Assembly: GCA_028673005.1 (NCBI GenBank)
Contig: CM054114.1
Location: 21,794,880-21,858,879, forward strand
Reading direction: 5' to 3'
From: Tanypteryx hageni
Taxonomy: Eukaryota; Arthropoda; Insecta; Odonata; Petaluridae
DNA length: 64,000 bases
Numbering within the stretch: the first letter of the stretch is position 1; the number at the start of each line of letters is the position of its first letter. The position numbers were made by a program, and so were the translations under genes. Positions 11,915 through 23,937 of this stretch are shown here, piece by piece. The notes beneath the pieces are model-generated. The model did not search any database. It was given only the letters and a program-made list of their open reading frames with translations, and had not been told where the DNA came from.

Positions 11915-12465
11915 CCCTGTCAGTACCCCTGCCTCCTGTCAATATCCACTCCCTCTGTCAATGCCTTCGTCCCCTGTTAATATCCCCTTCTGTCAATATC
12001 TCCGCCCCCTGTAAATGCCCTCGCCCCCTGTCAATGTCCTCGCCCCCTGTCAATGTCCTCGCCCCCTGTCAATATCCTCGCCCCCTGTCAATGTCCTCGC
12101 CCCCTGTCAGTGTCCTCGCCCCCTGTCAGTGTCCCCGCCTCCTGTCAATATTCCCGCCCCGTCAATGCTCCCGCCCACTCTCGCTGTCCCCCTCTCAATG
12201 CCACCGCCTCCTGTTATTGCCCCCGTCCCCTGTCAATATCCCCGCTCCCTGTCAATATCCTCGCTCCCTGTCAATACTCTCGTTCCCTGTCAATGCCCCC
12301 GCCCCTGTTAATATCTCTTTCCACCTGTCAATGCTCCAGCCCTCTGTCAATGCTCCAGCCCTCTGTCAATATCCCCGCCCCATGTCAATGCCTCCGCCCA
12401 CTGTCGATGCCCTCGCCCTCTCTCAATGCCCCCGCCCCCAGTTAATGCCCTCGCACTGTACTTCC
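11915..12465. repeat. 19-bp minisatellite
   Basis: Tandem array with consensus TCAATGTCCTCGCCCCCTG and point variants, near-perfect at 12034-12140 and more degenerate on both sides, about 28 units. Because 19 is not a multiple of three, the unit is read in every frame in turn, which gives long proline-rich frames in all three plus-strand phases. These frames are by-products of the repeat and are not annotated as genes. Confidence 0.9.
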
Positions 12466-12469
12466 GGCT

Positions 12470-13080
12470 AGCACAAAATTCAAGTACGATCATTTTTAAG
12501 GGTCGACCGATCGGCGTCACTCCCGCCCCCTCTTGCCCCACTCAGGGCCCTCTCCCCCTTCTCTCTTATATCGGAGTCTTCCCCTTTTTCCGCCTCGCCT
12601 TCCCCTCACTCACACATCTCCTTTTGACCTTGCCGCGTTGGATGCTTAGCTACGGCGAAAGGGATTCGAATTTTTCCTCACTTCGTTTACGCGTTTCTGA
12701 AGTTTTTTTGTTGCGTTTATCATTTTTCCTCTTGCGTGGAAATTGGCGCGGGCGTGGCCAAATATCCCGAAGCCCCAGGATACTTTTAATCTTCGCACGT
12801 TCATTTCTTGCGATCCTAGAATGGAGGACGTGTTTTATTTAACCATTCGGATGGCGTTTGGATTTTGTCTGACCTTCTTCTACTTTTTAATTTCCTGGAA
12901 ATTAACATAAACGCCTTAATTCTTTGAAAACTGATCTGGATTGTATATAGGGCATGGCTTTTTTGGGCTTAAAGAAAGAGTTCATTCGGATGATAATTAT
13001 AAGAATTTTATTATTTTTTCAAGAGCTCGGGTAAAAATCGGGTTTAAATGCAAATAACTTATTTACAAATTTTCTGGTCT
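12470..13080. other. No gene seen
   Basis: Pyrimidine-rich at first (12520-12620), then AT-rich spacer with no supported feature. Confidence 0.45.
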
Positions 13081-13084
13081 TATT

Positions 13085-13640
13085 TTAGGTTTTATGATCC
13101 TCATAAAACCACATCTGCATGGCAAATGTTTCTTCGGTAATATCAATCCTTTCCGGCGTTCGCAAAAAACGCAAATGGCTAAATGAACGCCCAACACCAT
13201 AGCTGCCTTTTGGCATTGTTAAGGCAAACCTATTTAATTTCGGGTATCGGACTCGAGCTCTGATAGAAAACCTAACTATATCTATATATTTTGTGAAGAG
13301 TCTTTAATAAATAGGCTGCGAGTTCGGCTTTAATCTGCTCAGTCTTATCTCCATATACGCCCAAATATTCGACATGATCATCAGCATCTGGAACACGTAT
13401 AGGTTTATTTAAAGGATTCGGATGTCTTTCTCCAGAAAGCCGTATAAAGATTTCTATTAATTGTAGCGATCAATTTTGAAAAAAGAACTTCCGAAAACTC
13501 TTCTATAACCGTAGCAAGTTCCGTTGTGTTAGGTATCATTATACACACCTGTTTTTAGCTCTTTACAGGGAAGTTCCATTTGCTTCTTGAAGCGTGCGTA
13601 GGCAGCGTGGCCAATTCGATGCGGTAGTATTGGAGCTTTA
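13085..13640 (-). pseudogene. Decayed coding remnant, family not recognised
   Basis: Minus-strand coding-like sequence in three or four pieces. The last (13258 to 13085) is 57 codons, open to a TAA stop, with a stretch NRFALTMPKGSYGVGRSF. Before it, 13469 to 13272 is over 60 codons open to a TAG, with RVPDADDHVEYLGVYGD. Further upstream, shorter pieces lie at about 13539-13467 and 13638-13541 in other frames. The amino-acid composition is well mixed and protein-like, unlike the low-complexity frames elsewhere, and consecutive pieces abut as expected for one frame broken by indels, roughly 180 codons in all. I do not recognise the family; a transposon-borne or endogenous-viral origin is possible but unproven. 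No terminal repeats were seen around it. Confidence 0.5.
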
Positions 13641-14818
13641 CATTCAAGTCTTTTTTGTTAATTGGTGCCTATCTTTCTGCTAAATATCATAATAAAGTGC
13701 GTAATTATTCATTTAGACTAAAAGACTCAGTTATGTCATTGATTTATGCTATTTTCACTATCATCTACCTCCGAATTTTTCAAAAATTCAGTTTCGGAAT
13801 CCCCTTTCTAAAACGATTTCAATTGATTTTTGCAGTGAAGATGTTAAAAATTAAAAACATAAATTCGGGGTTTTTCGGGTACATGTAACTCGAAATTGAA
13901 AGATACATTCAGAGTGCATAACTTTTGTAAAAATCGAGTAAAACTAAAAAAATCCATACCATGATTGTATGTTGCGTGGATCGATTTTTTACGAGCATTT
14001 GGTTGGTTCCATGCTTAAGAACGAATTCTTCAAAACTAGGTCATTAAAATGTTGTTCCAGGATCAATAATATAAAATTATTAATGCAGTAATCCATTGCT
14101 CAACGCTGGCGTTACGTTCTTTGAAAAGGCCTCGTTGAAGTAAACTGCACAAGTTTGATAAATCATAGGAAAACAGTTTTTCACGTCACATGCATACGTA
14201 AATTCACAGCCGTGTGAAATTTCCCGTGTTTTCACATATTTTAATGCATATAATGAAACCCGCGTTGGACAAGCGTTTATTGTAATTTGTTTGGTATCAA
14301 CTGCTTTCGTTTGACATTTAAAATAACCCAATGCAAGCAAGCGTTAGGAAATTTTATAAAAACGTTCATCAAGCCCTCCTCTTGGTGCTGCCGCCGTCGC
14401 CTTTGCGTTCGTATCCTTCATTTGTCCGGATATTCGGCGCAAATCCCTTTTTTGGTATCTTCCTCTTAAGAGTTCTTTCTCTTCTGTAGCTTAAAATGAC
14501 TCCAGCGTATATCTTGTCCCCTATCGCTGAAGGCGAGTACGAGTGAGAAAACCCCGCAGGGAATCGAACCCCGTAGATCGGCGGGGAAAGTATTTCTTTA
14601 AATTGTACACGCCGAAGGAAATTTCCAGAAGATCGATCTTAAACGCGATAAAATCTTCGACGCGCGTCGTCTAATTTATAATCGATGTTAAATTTCGGTG
14701 AAAGTTTTTGACGCTGTCTTATTTTAACGGGTGCTCTGACAACTGACGGGATCGATTTGATTATGCCAGCGAAAGTTTATATTTTGTCCCGGAGGTCTTT
14801 CTGAATAATGAATGACGT
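13641..14818. other. No gene seen; isolated tRNA B-box-like site
   Basis: Mostly AT-rich. On the minus strand at about 14548-14560 there is a GGTTCGATTCC match to the RNA polymerase III B box, flanked by CCCCGC inverted stretches, but no A box lies at the right distance, so it may be a SINE or tRNA fragment. A minus-strand frame at 14080-14340 shows no motif. Confidence 0.4.
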
Positions 14819-15150
14819 TTTACGCCCAGCTGATTCACCTCTTGCCTACGCGCAATGGGTACCTAAGAGGTAGAGGAGAGAAACCTGGTGCCGGCTTTTT
14901 TAGCCTGCTCTTAACGAAGAGCACCAAGGGGGCCAACGACTTAACGTCTCTTCCGAAGGACGAAGTGTTGATCTGAGCACGCTTCTCATTTCTCTTTCTC
15001 ATTGGCTCGTTCTAGTGTCCTTAGTTCCAACACGCACAAATAGGGGGCCGGACGTCCTCGAAAAAAAAATCCTACAGGATTCGAACCGGGTGTTGGTTTT
15101 AGCAGATCATGGCGGGGCCAAGACTCTAACCAGTACACCACCGGCTCTCC
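14819..15150 (-). mobile_element. tRNA-derived SINE, copy A
   Basis: Minus strand. The 5' head (from 15150) carries an A box (TGGTGTACTGG) and a B box (GGTTCGAATCC, about 15075-15085), the internal RNA polymerase III promoter of tRNA-derived SINEs. A conserved centre with TCCTTCGGAAGAGACGTTAA follows, then a GTGCTCTTCGTTAAGAGCAGGCT hairpin-prone block, and a tail that ends AAGAGGTGAATCAGCTGGGC and GTAAAAC. About 332 bp, lacking the short ATTCATTGCACTACC-side segment present in copies B and E. No target duplication was identified. Confidence 0.8.
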
Positions 15151-16284
15151 CTGATCTTTCTGTGGAATATTTCGTGACTCCCTGTACCAGCGGCCTTTCT
15201 GTCTTCGTCTGGAAACTATCTTTTCGTTTTGTGTGGTCTTAAAAGTCGAAAGCTACCTTCTTAATTGACTTGCTTCTTTTTCTTTTCAATCATCCCTTTC
15301 CAAGGCCTTTGGCTATCCAAACCGCCCTCTACTTATCGTGTCGTTGCCGTTTGAAGGAGGTATTAACTCCTCGTGTCTGAATAAAAATAGTCGTTGCCAA
15401 CTGTTGTGTGCCAAGTATAAATATAATAAATGGCAAGTATGACTAATGAATCGTTTGAGGAAGGAGACTGCGCTAATGACTTATTCGAGAAGTTACTTTT
15501 TTACTCCTTCGTATCATGTTTTTATGCATCAGTAAGACATTACTTCATGGACGCGTGTGTGTTCAGGTTTATCGTTGTTCACGTCTAGTCATTTACTCTA
15601 GCGAATCTATGCTTTCCATTTTCTTCTCTTTTGTGGCACCGTAGTTTGCGAACCTTCTGTTAGCCCGTGTTCTCTTTATAGAAACGAACTTGAATGAAAT
15701 TATAGCATATCCTTGAACTGCTATTCTTTATAGTTTCAGCTTTAATGAGCTATGCCTTAGCATACAAGAAGCCCAAATCTATTGAGATTAGGGACTCCTA
15801 ATCTCTAATTAAGCAAAAAAACTTGTTTTCCGGCCAATCTCAACTTAATGAGAATAATTCATGATTTTTATTGAGTTTCTTTCCAGTATAACACTCAATT
15901 CGAGTGATATAACCTAGTTTTTTGCCAAAAATCAGGAGGTTTAGTCCGTTTTGAAATTGTGTAATGATTTTCCCAAAAATTCCTTATGATCTTTGCCAAG
16001 ATGACGCTGCGGAATTAAAATTCTACGGGAATTTCCTCTGATATTCGTATCTTCTTTTCGCTACTTCGAACACGAATATTGCGACACGTTATGCAAATCG
16101 TGCAGGTTTTCTCCACTTAGGTTTTCGTTAATTTTTTTGGTTTTCCTACAATGACTGGGTCTTCTCGTGCATCTAACAACTCGATGGAATCTAAGATATA
16201 GTCTCGTAAGTGCATTTCCATCTCCCTTTCTCTCCCCGGGACATGGTCGCTTTTAATCCTTGAGAGATAGGTACTATGCCTGCG
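15151..16284. other. No gene seen
   Basis: Spacer without supported feature. Around 15770-15830 there is a local AGATTAGGGACTCC/CTAATCT-type inverted stretch, too short to interpret. Confidence 0.45.
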
Positions 16285-16465
16285 CCAATCAACCCCTCTC
16301 TTTCTCTCCCTCTCTCTCTCTCTCCATCTCTCTCTCTCCATCTCTCTCTCTCCAACTCTCTCTCTCTCTCCATCTCTCTCTCTCTCCATCTCTCTCTCTC
16401 CATCTCTCCCTCCATCTCTCTCTCCATCGCTCTCTCCATCTCTCTCTCCATCTCTCTCTGTCTCC
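16285..16465. repeat. (CT)n-rich tract with CCATCTCTCTCTCT units
   Basis: Almost pure pyrimidine on the plus strand: CT dinucleotides punctuated by CCAT. It produces long Ser/Leu-rich frames on one strand and Arg/Glu-rich frames on the other, which I do not regard as genes. Confidence 0.9.
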
Positions 16466-16469
16466 TACT

Positions 16470-17780
16470 TCATCTCCTCCGTGACCATCCTGTCCCTGAT
16501 ATCTTGTAGTGATCTCATTCGATTCACTTTCACCCTTCGCTTCAACCGTAGCTCCTGCTGCTTGATTGATGCGTTAGACTTGTTTTTTTTTGTTTATTTA
16601 CACAAATGCCTAGACGCCGTAAACTTTCTCCTAAGCTTCGACATTTAATGAAACGTCACGCTGTGTTTTTATGCCCGTTTATATTTGCGTTCGATTGATT
16701 CCATGGAGCGCTTTGTATGCACCTGGTGAGATTAATGGGGAACAGTTTATCTGGCGGCGGTTCGCATATTCATAGTGAAACGGCGAGCATAATGAAGAAC
16801 CTGTTAATCCTGTTGCATAGGAAATTAGCCTAGAAAAGTTATAAAAGTGAGAAAGTAATTGAAGTAAGTCGGCGAGAAATTATCTTATGCGGAAGATGCA
16901 ACATTACCGTTAATTGAGTTAAGTTACTTTTCGCTTGTTTTTTATGCATATGTCGCAAATACTAGGTTTTTAGTAGGTACTAAATTTTGCAGTGAGAATT
17001 GCATCGTGCATTTTCAAGAACTACCGTAAAACCCGCTTACATACGGATTCATCATGTTTAAGTTAAGAGCAGTTTCCTGGTCTTAAGAGGCCTCGTTGAG
17101 GTTTTAATTTTGATTGGAATCATACGGGTAGATATATCTATAAGAGCCCACGTGGTTACATTCGAAGGACGTTGGAGTGATTGTTTCATGCGTCAAGGTC
17201 CTCTCAAGGGCAGTTAATAGATGAAGACATTAGCTACGTTATTTTTTTACTTTGAAAAATTATTTCCAAGTTTCCATACCCAATTGAATAAAATGTCTTT
17301 AATTTAACCAGCTATGGTTCTGCTGAGTTAATTTTTCATTTTTAGTATTTTTATGTTCCGCAAAGTTACATTATATCCGATTAAATAGGTTTGCAATTTA
17401 CTTGATAGATTGATTTAGTCATGGTGTCGGATCAGTAAATAAAAAAACAATTAAAAACCATGATTTCCTACTGTTTAAATTTTTTCACTTTTTTAACCAA
17501 TCTAGAAATATGTATTTCTCATTAAGCTTACAAAATATTGTAAACTCCGAAAGGGTTTTTTATTCAGGATAAGCTACTGTAGAAGACGTGCTTTTTGGTA
17601 GTTCCAGGTTTTTACTCAACTATTTGTCATCGGAAAGAACTTGAGATGTATCTTTTGAGAAGTTCTGCTGTCGTTTCGAGATGATTTGGAATCTTTTCCT
17701 CTGGTGGAGTGGAGCATTACAAGTCCTCCCTTTTTCTTCCTCTCCCGCCTCGGGATATGGATCTCTCCTCCAATATTGCG
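16470..17780. other. No gene seen
   Basis: AT-rich spacer. No coding, repeat or splice signal that I can support. Confidence 0.5.
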
Positions 17781-17784
17781 TAAC

Positions 17785-17885
17785 CCCTTCCCTCTCTCCT
17801 TCCTTCCCTCTCTCCCTCCTTCCCTCTCTCCCTCCTTCCCTCTCTCCCTCCTTTCCTCTCTCCCTCCTTCCCTCTCTCCTTTCTC
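17785..17885. repeat. 16-bp pyrimidine minisatellite
   Basis: Tandem CCCTCTCTCCCTCCTT units, about six, with minor variants. All flanking frames are low-complexity. Confidence 0.85.
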
Positions 17886-17889
17886 TCAC

Positions 17890-19165
17890 TCCGTCTCCTC
17901 TCCATTCCGGGTCACTGGGTACGCTAGAGGCTGGTATATAAGTTCGCTTGCGCACCTTTTATTTTAACCCCTTCGAACAAGTATCCGCCTGCCGTGGTTT
18001 CTTTTGGTTCTTTTGTTTTGCTGCTCGTTGGCATCCCGATCAAACACTCGCTAATAATTATTAGTAATATCTACGGAAAGCTTTTTGACGATTTATGAGG
18101 TTTTCAAATGTTATAACTTTGTAGACAACGGGTATTGTTTCTTCGAAACTCGTAAGCGCGGCAATGACGAATGCTATACAGACTGATTTTATGAGCGACT
18201 AAGAGGAATATTTCGATCACGGGAGGATCACCTTAATTCTAACTCACAAATTCTTCTCTTGTATTTGAGTCGATTAGCAGCCTTGGTTGAAACAATTCGT
18301 GAAGCGAAGGCACATGTCTGCTATGTAATAATTCGCCGCGTAATTTGTTTTGAGAGAAAATGAATTTACGTGTCTCTGATGATTCCTTATCATTGTAGAA
18401 GCTAACCCACCCGCAAGGAATACTTCATATGCTCTTCTGTTTGCAGTTCCAAGTTGTAAATATCGACTCTTTCCCCCTCCCACTCACACAGACAAACGCA
18501 CCTCCTTTCCTCGTCTGACAATTATAAGTTGAAACTTTTACCTGCTCTTCTTAAAAGCGGAAATCGACAAATTTCGTACTTCAGCTTTTTCAGGGTCAAA
18601 CAATTTGCAGTATAATCAATCGCAACAGACAAAAGTCGCTTCATTTATTCGAGAAGCGTGTGCGTGGCTAAAGAGAAATAAAAGCTGATGTCTTTAATGA
18701 ATCTGTCTTCTCGAAAAAACCTTTCCTCTTTTCATTTCGCTAAATGCGCCGTAGGCCCCCAGGAGGCGTGGTTTGCCGGCTATTTTTTTTCCTCCGCATA
18801 TCGTATGAGGGCGGCGTCACATCGCGGCAATCGCCGTATTCCTCTTTAAACTTAGCGTGCTAGTGCCAAACTCCCGCGCACACATTGGAATCGCGAATTC
18901 TCGATCGACGTCCTTGTGAATATTTTTCGATCGGTTACTTGGCTGAGTGCGAAATTCGCATATGAATTTAAATAACTGCTTGGTTTTAAATTCCGCGAAA
19001 GGTAATCGAGACTGCAGCGTCTGTTTCGATTTGAATGTCGCATCCTTTGGTTAGGTTTTTCCTCAAGATAACCAATTAACGGCGAAATTTTGCTCCTTCA
19101 TGAAGAAGTGCGTTTATTTAGATGAAGGCGCCTCCTTCAGCATTTCTTGATAAGCCGCTTAATAA
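17890..19165. other. No gene seen
   Basis: Spacer; several AT-rich blocks and a CpG-containing patch near 18780-18950. Nothing recognisable. Confidence 0.45.
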
Positions 19166-19169
19166 AACG

Positions 19170-19484
19170 CAGGGTGTCCCGAAATGATTATACCGAATAA
19201 AAACATTATTTAAGGTTAAACAACATTCAAAAGGAAACAACCTCTGAAAGGTTGTTAGTTTTACTTAAGTTAACGATGAAGCCTACATTAATTTCATAAG
19301 TACAGAACTTCCCATTAAGTGCCGCATAATTGACCTATTATCCACCGATAAGGTTGCGTTGGAAAATATACGCAAATTACGTTGAAAATAGCTAATTATG
19401 CAACGTGTGTAGTACTTTATTAATCAATTTAAATAAAATTATCATTCAACTTCGTTTTGGGTATATTAATTTTGGGACACCCTG
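19170..19484. mobile_element. MITE with CAGGGTGTCCC ends
   Basis: The terminal inverted repeats CAGGGTGTCCCGAAAT (left) and CAGGGTGTCCCAAAAT (right, read inward) match at 15 of 16 positions. 315 bp, AT-rich, non-coding. A TA follows the right end, but the left flank is CG, so a TA target duplication typical of Tc1/mariner-like elements is not preserved. The superfamily is therefore uncertain. Confidence 0.7.
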
Positions 19485-22400
19485 TATATCCCAAAACATC
19501 TCGGTTAGCTTTTATTATTGTTATGGTTTCCGACGCACCTTTCTGCGGGGTTTGTTGCGTTTCTTTCCCTTCGATAACGCAGTTCCATAGTTCCCGGCTG
19601 TTTATGCATTCTCTTTATCTCTTCCTTCGTCGCGTCCTTGAAGAATCCCTCAAGAATGGCGACGCACTTGATTCCTTTCCAATCACACACGCTTCAGGTA
19701 GGTCGTCGAAGGAAGCTATACAAGAGATTTGCAGTTTCCGTTCGGTATTCCATTTATATTCGTCGAAGAACCAATGCTGAAATTGGTTTTCATCGAAAAT
19801 TCAACACTTTTTCGGGCAAGAATTTTTTGTTCAAATTTGCATTAGTTTTAAAGTGTGGGATGATGTCATTCTACGCTTAAGAGTTAAAATTCGACAAAAT
19901 TCCTTCCCATGACGCCATTTTCTGAGAAGTCGTTAAATATTGTGAGGAAAGCGCGACAAATGTTACCAAACAAATTGTAATGTGCGATCCGACGTCCCAA
20001 GTATCCAGTGCCGTCAAATCTATTAAAATTTCCGGCATAATTGCCAACATTTATTCTTCAGTTTGCTATGAAACGTCCACCTAATTTATTTTTCACTAAA
20101 ATTTATTTTTGGGAAAACGGGTAAACATATCTTTGTAGTTTTATAAGTAACTTCTGATGCATGCGATAATTCCACGTAATGTGCATTTAGGATTTCTCCG
20201 TTTTTCTTATCGAGACTTTTTCCACATTAATTTTCGCTTATTAAGTTGAGAATCTTTTTTCGCATTTCTTTTTTGTGGCACTTTAATTTTCCTTTTTGCT
20301 TTTCCTACTTACGATTTTCTTTTGTCGAACGCTTACTCGTCTCCTCGTGATCGATTTTTCCTTGAGACCACTTTCTATTCGTCACCTTGGAAACGAAAGC
20401 CAGCGGATGTCTTTATCTTATCAAAACCCATGCTTTTAGTATTTATAACCCGTTATCGAATGGTCGTATTTTTTATTCAAACCGAATGTATGCGAGTGTA
20501 GATATAGAGTCGTTGTTCGATACGATATATTGTCATAATAGCCCATTTTGGAAGGGTTAATGAGGTATCGCCCATCTTTTAATTAGTTCTTTTGTTCTTT
20601 TATATGTGGGATTCAGTGGTAGTTTTCTCTAGAAGTGCGGAGATTAATTTTAACGAAAGTCATCTCCAACATTTACCATCGTCTTCAAATGAAAACGTTA
20701 CATTTTCATTGTAAATCCTTGTATAAAATTCGACGAGTCTAAAACATAAAATTTGTTTTAGCATGTCAGTCAGTGCGAGAATATTTATAAATATCGCGAT
20801 GCATGCAAAATCTCTCAAAGGACGTTATTCGTCGTACGATGTCAACCGCGTTCGTTGTGATGTTGCTTGGTGACATTCCCTTCGTCTTTCTGTCATTTCT
20901 TACTCGTCTTGATCGTCTCCGATGCCTATCCTAGATGTATATCCTAGGATTATCCACTTTTTATTTAATTTCGCCATTTTCCCCGCCCGTGATCAGTCGA
21001 AGCGATTCGTTTATACGCATTTCCTTGTCTCATTCTTATCGAATGAGTCAACGCATCTTTTTCTCCTCTAAAAATCTGAACCGAATGAGTTAATGGAAAT
21101 TATCTGCCTGACTATAATACTTTCGTAAGGACGCGGTCGTGTGCTCTGTCGGAATGATCAGGGCTATCGTCTCGTACGTATCATAGATTTGATTGGCATC
21201 GTTTTCTTGCGAGCTATCTAATTTCCGCACTTCATCGCCTCCATACACGCATTTAGGGTAACAGTTTCTAATCTGAAAAATTGCTTTACGCCAGGACATA
21301 ATAACAAAAAAGCCGGCAGCCGTTACAAATGGTACTTTAAACCTAAAGGATTTAGAACGGCAACTTCAACCTAATGATTTTTTCTCTTATCCTATAAAGG
21401 ATTCTTTTATAACGAAAGTATTACCGTTGGCTATCACTCCGAAGATAAGCCTTGGCAGAATTAAACAATAGCCGATCACCCATGACGGAGGAGAAGTTTA
21501 TTTTTTCTTGTTCTGCGATGAAGGGTCTGCCCTTGAGGGAGTTTTGGTAGGAAGAAAGGTGCCATTGGGAAAGGGTTTTGAGGCACTCGAAGGAAGGACG
21601 GGAATACGATTCGTATTGGCGTGGCATTGGATACCATCCCACATGTAGATCTCGGTGAAAGAGGGTTGGGGGAGGGGAGACAAAGGGGGGGGGGGGAGGA
21701 GGTGGTATTGTGGGGGGAGTTTGCAGTGGTACTTCTGAGATCCTTCGTTATAGCGGTAAATGTTTTCTTGCCGGTTCTTCCCTTACCTCTCAACCCTCTG
21801 GGATTAGCCTTCCGTGTAGTGCTTCCTCCTCCCCTGGTGGTGTCGAAGGAAACTATGGGATGATGCTCCGCGGCGAGTGGCGTTGCCGTAATGTAACACC
21901 CGCATAACAAGGAGCTGAATTTACGCTGGCATAACGGTATATAGGATGGGTGATGACTGTTATTCCAGTTATCTTTCTGTCTTTTGGATTTGTACCTTTA
22001 AATGCGGAAATCTGTTGACCATTGTGTTTCTATCTTGAGTATAATTAACATTGTTTCGCGAATTTTCCTGTTAGAGCTTTAAAATGTTATTGTCCTGTTA
22101 CGTTTAGGAAGTTATGCGAATTGTAGTCCGAACTATATTGTCGTTAAAAAGTTGGTCCTTTTCAAGGAAACATTTCATCGCTATTAGTTTCAGGAGCAGT
22201 GCTAGTCCTGAATTTTTTAGACATTCCTGAAAGAAAATACTCTTCATTTTTTTATAAAAAGAATCCGAGACTTAGTCTTTCATAAAGTAATTGATGATGA
22301 TCAAGTTGCTTCTTATACTTATGCCGACTTTTAATATCTGCCACATAATATACGTCTCGTTGGGTTCATTTTCGAGTTTTCTCTGCGTGTCTCTAACGTT

Positions 22401-22594
22401 ACCATGACTTAATTTAACTTTTAATATCCCATAAATATATTCACTGGAACTTAAAGCGAGAGTTTTGGCGACTATTCTATTTTATCTAGCAATGTAGGCT
22501 ATATATTTTTAAAATCCGATGTGTGAATTACATATATTATATGGGAGCAAATTCAAGAAGTATATCCGATGAACCGTTTTTCCTCGCATGTTTC
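19485..22594. other. No gene seen; G12 homopolymer
   Basis: Long spacer. A GTAGGT donor-like site follows a short open stretch near 19698, without a matching acceptor. A run of 12 G lies at 21685-21696 within a G-rich patch (21660-21720). A short palindrome around 20930-20950 (TCCTAG...CTAGGA) is unremarkable. Confidence 0.4.
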
Positions 22595-22602
22595 TCCGGA
22601 CG

Positions 22603-22873
22603 CAGTGGCGGATCCAAGGAAGGGGCGATGGGGGCGATCGCCCTCCCCTTGGAGGACCCCATTGTCCTCCACTAGGTGCATTCTTACATGCATTCTGCGC
22701 AACATCCATTGTTTCAACACCGAAGATTAAGTCTGTATGGCAAGGGAAAGAAAGATTCTGATGGGGATAGGGATTTTCAAAATGTATGGTTGTCGGCAGA
22801 GGAGGAATGAAGACGGGGGAGGGGTAATTGGGGCGATCGCCCCCTCCTTGGGAAGGTTCTGGATCCGCCCCTG
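22603..22873. mobile_element. hAT MITE with exact 8-bp duplication
   Basis: 271 bp flanked by TCCGGACG on both sides (22595-22602 and 22874-22881). The ends are CAGTGGCGGATCCA and, read inward from the right, CAGGGGCGGATCCA (13 of 14). Inner GGGGGCGATCGCCC blocks repeat near both ends. The exact 8-bp duplication and the CAGTGGCGGATCC end type place it in hAT. Non-coding; must rely on a transposase in trans. Confidence 0.9.
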
Positions 22874-22881
22874 TCCGGACG

Positions 22882-23714
22882 CTATCATACAGTTCAAAAT
22901 GTAAATTAAATTTTATCATAATAATATCCTGTACAAAATGAACTAGCCTTTTTTCCTCCCAGAAATAACGTTCTCATATTACCAACGCTTTCTTTAAATG
23001 AAGGTACTATTTGGTCTTTAACACTTTTCTCAAAAGAATATGGAATGAATTCGATGAAAATCCATTCATTGCAAAAGCAGCTGATTTATTTATGGTGTAC
23101 CGCAAATGTCGCGTGTCGAAATTTGATGATGTGCGAGATTTTGTTGAAGGCTGCTTATCGAGTGACGTGCCTATTTTATTTTAGGGTCCTAGGGAGTTTA
23201 TATAAAATGGGCTCTAGTCTTCTCGTTGTCTTACGTTCTTCCGCAGCCTTGGTTGTCAAAAAGAAAGTATTTGCACGTAAAATTAGGCGAATGATAAGAG
23301 ACGTGAATTGCCTTGTCTTTTTAACTCTTTGACCTGGAATTCGAAGGCTCGAAACCTTAACGGCACATATTTCATTCTTCTTCGCTGTTTGTATCCTTAT
23401 TTTTACAAGCTAACATGTTTTGTAACAATGAAGTCGGTTTTGTCGTCGCTTTCAATCGGCGAGAGAATGGTTATTCTTTCCTAAAGGTGTAACTTGAACT
23501 GTTTGGATAAAAACCTTTTGTCTCTTTCTTAAATCGATGTCACCTTGGATGAGAAAAGCCTCAGTGGGTTGTTTTATTGTCAGATTGCTCTGCTCCAGCG
23601 TTTGGAAGATTTCAACTATTCAGAGATACAGGCGGGGATATGTTGCGAGGGCATTGTGAAGCTAGTTGCAGCTGTCAACCCACGCGATTTTCAGTCGGTG
23701 CATTCACCCTGAAG
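22882..23714. other. No gene seen
   Basis: Spacer. A plus-strand frame at 23045-23332 has no recognisable motif. Confidence 0.4.
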
Positions 23715-23937
23715 GGAGAGAGGGAGGAGGGAAACCCGGTGCCGGCATTAACCTACTCTTTGTTAAAAGCACCACGCATCCCTTCCGACGGACAAATTGC
23801 TTATTTGCACGTCATCTACACGCCACTCAAGAAGGAGGCGTGGCGAACCATGGTTAAAAACATGCAACCGCTAAGATTCGAACCCGGGCCCTCTGCTTGG
23901 AAAGTCGGCACTCGAATTACTCCATCGCTCTCCTCGG
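23715..23937 (-). mobile_element. tRNA-derived SINE, variant copy F
   Basis: Minus strand. The head starts near 23937 (GGAGAGCGATGGAGTAATTCG as an A-box region), with a B box GGGTTCGAATC at about 23877-23888. Its head differs from the other copies, but the downstream centre (CCGTCGGAAGGGATGCG, about 23785) and the later GGTGCCGGCATTAACC/GGGTTTCCCTCC block correspond to theirs. This suggests the same central and tail domains joined to a different tRNA-related head. Confidence 0.55.

Noticed and set aside
12015..12471. Three overlapping proline-rich frames (98-145 codons)
   Set aside because: They are translations of a 19-bp tandem repeat in every phase; no complex sequence.
14080..14340. 86-codon minus-strand frame
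   Set aside because: Mixed composition but no recognisable family and no supporting structure around it.
14545..14565. tRNA gene on the minus strand
   Set aside because: B box present, but no A box, no acceptor stem and no anticodon arm of correct spacing.
16117..16509. Arg/Glu-rich and Ser/Leu-rich frames
   Set aside because: CT/GA microsatellite artefacts.
17785..17885. CRISPR-like array
   Set aside because: Contiguous tandem repeats without spacers in a eukaryotic context.
17620..17967. Frames over the 16-bp minisatellite
   Set aside because: Low complexity in all phases, no motif.
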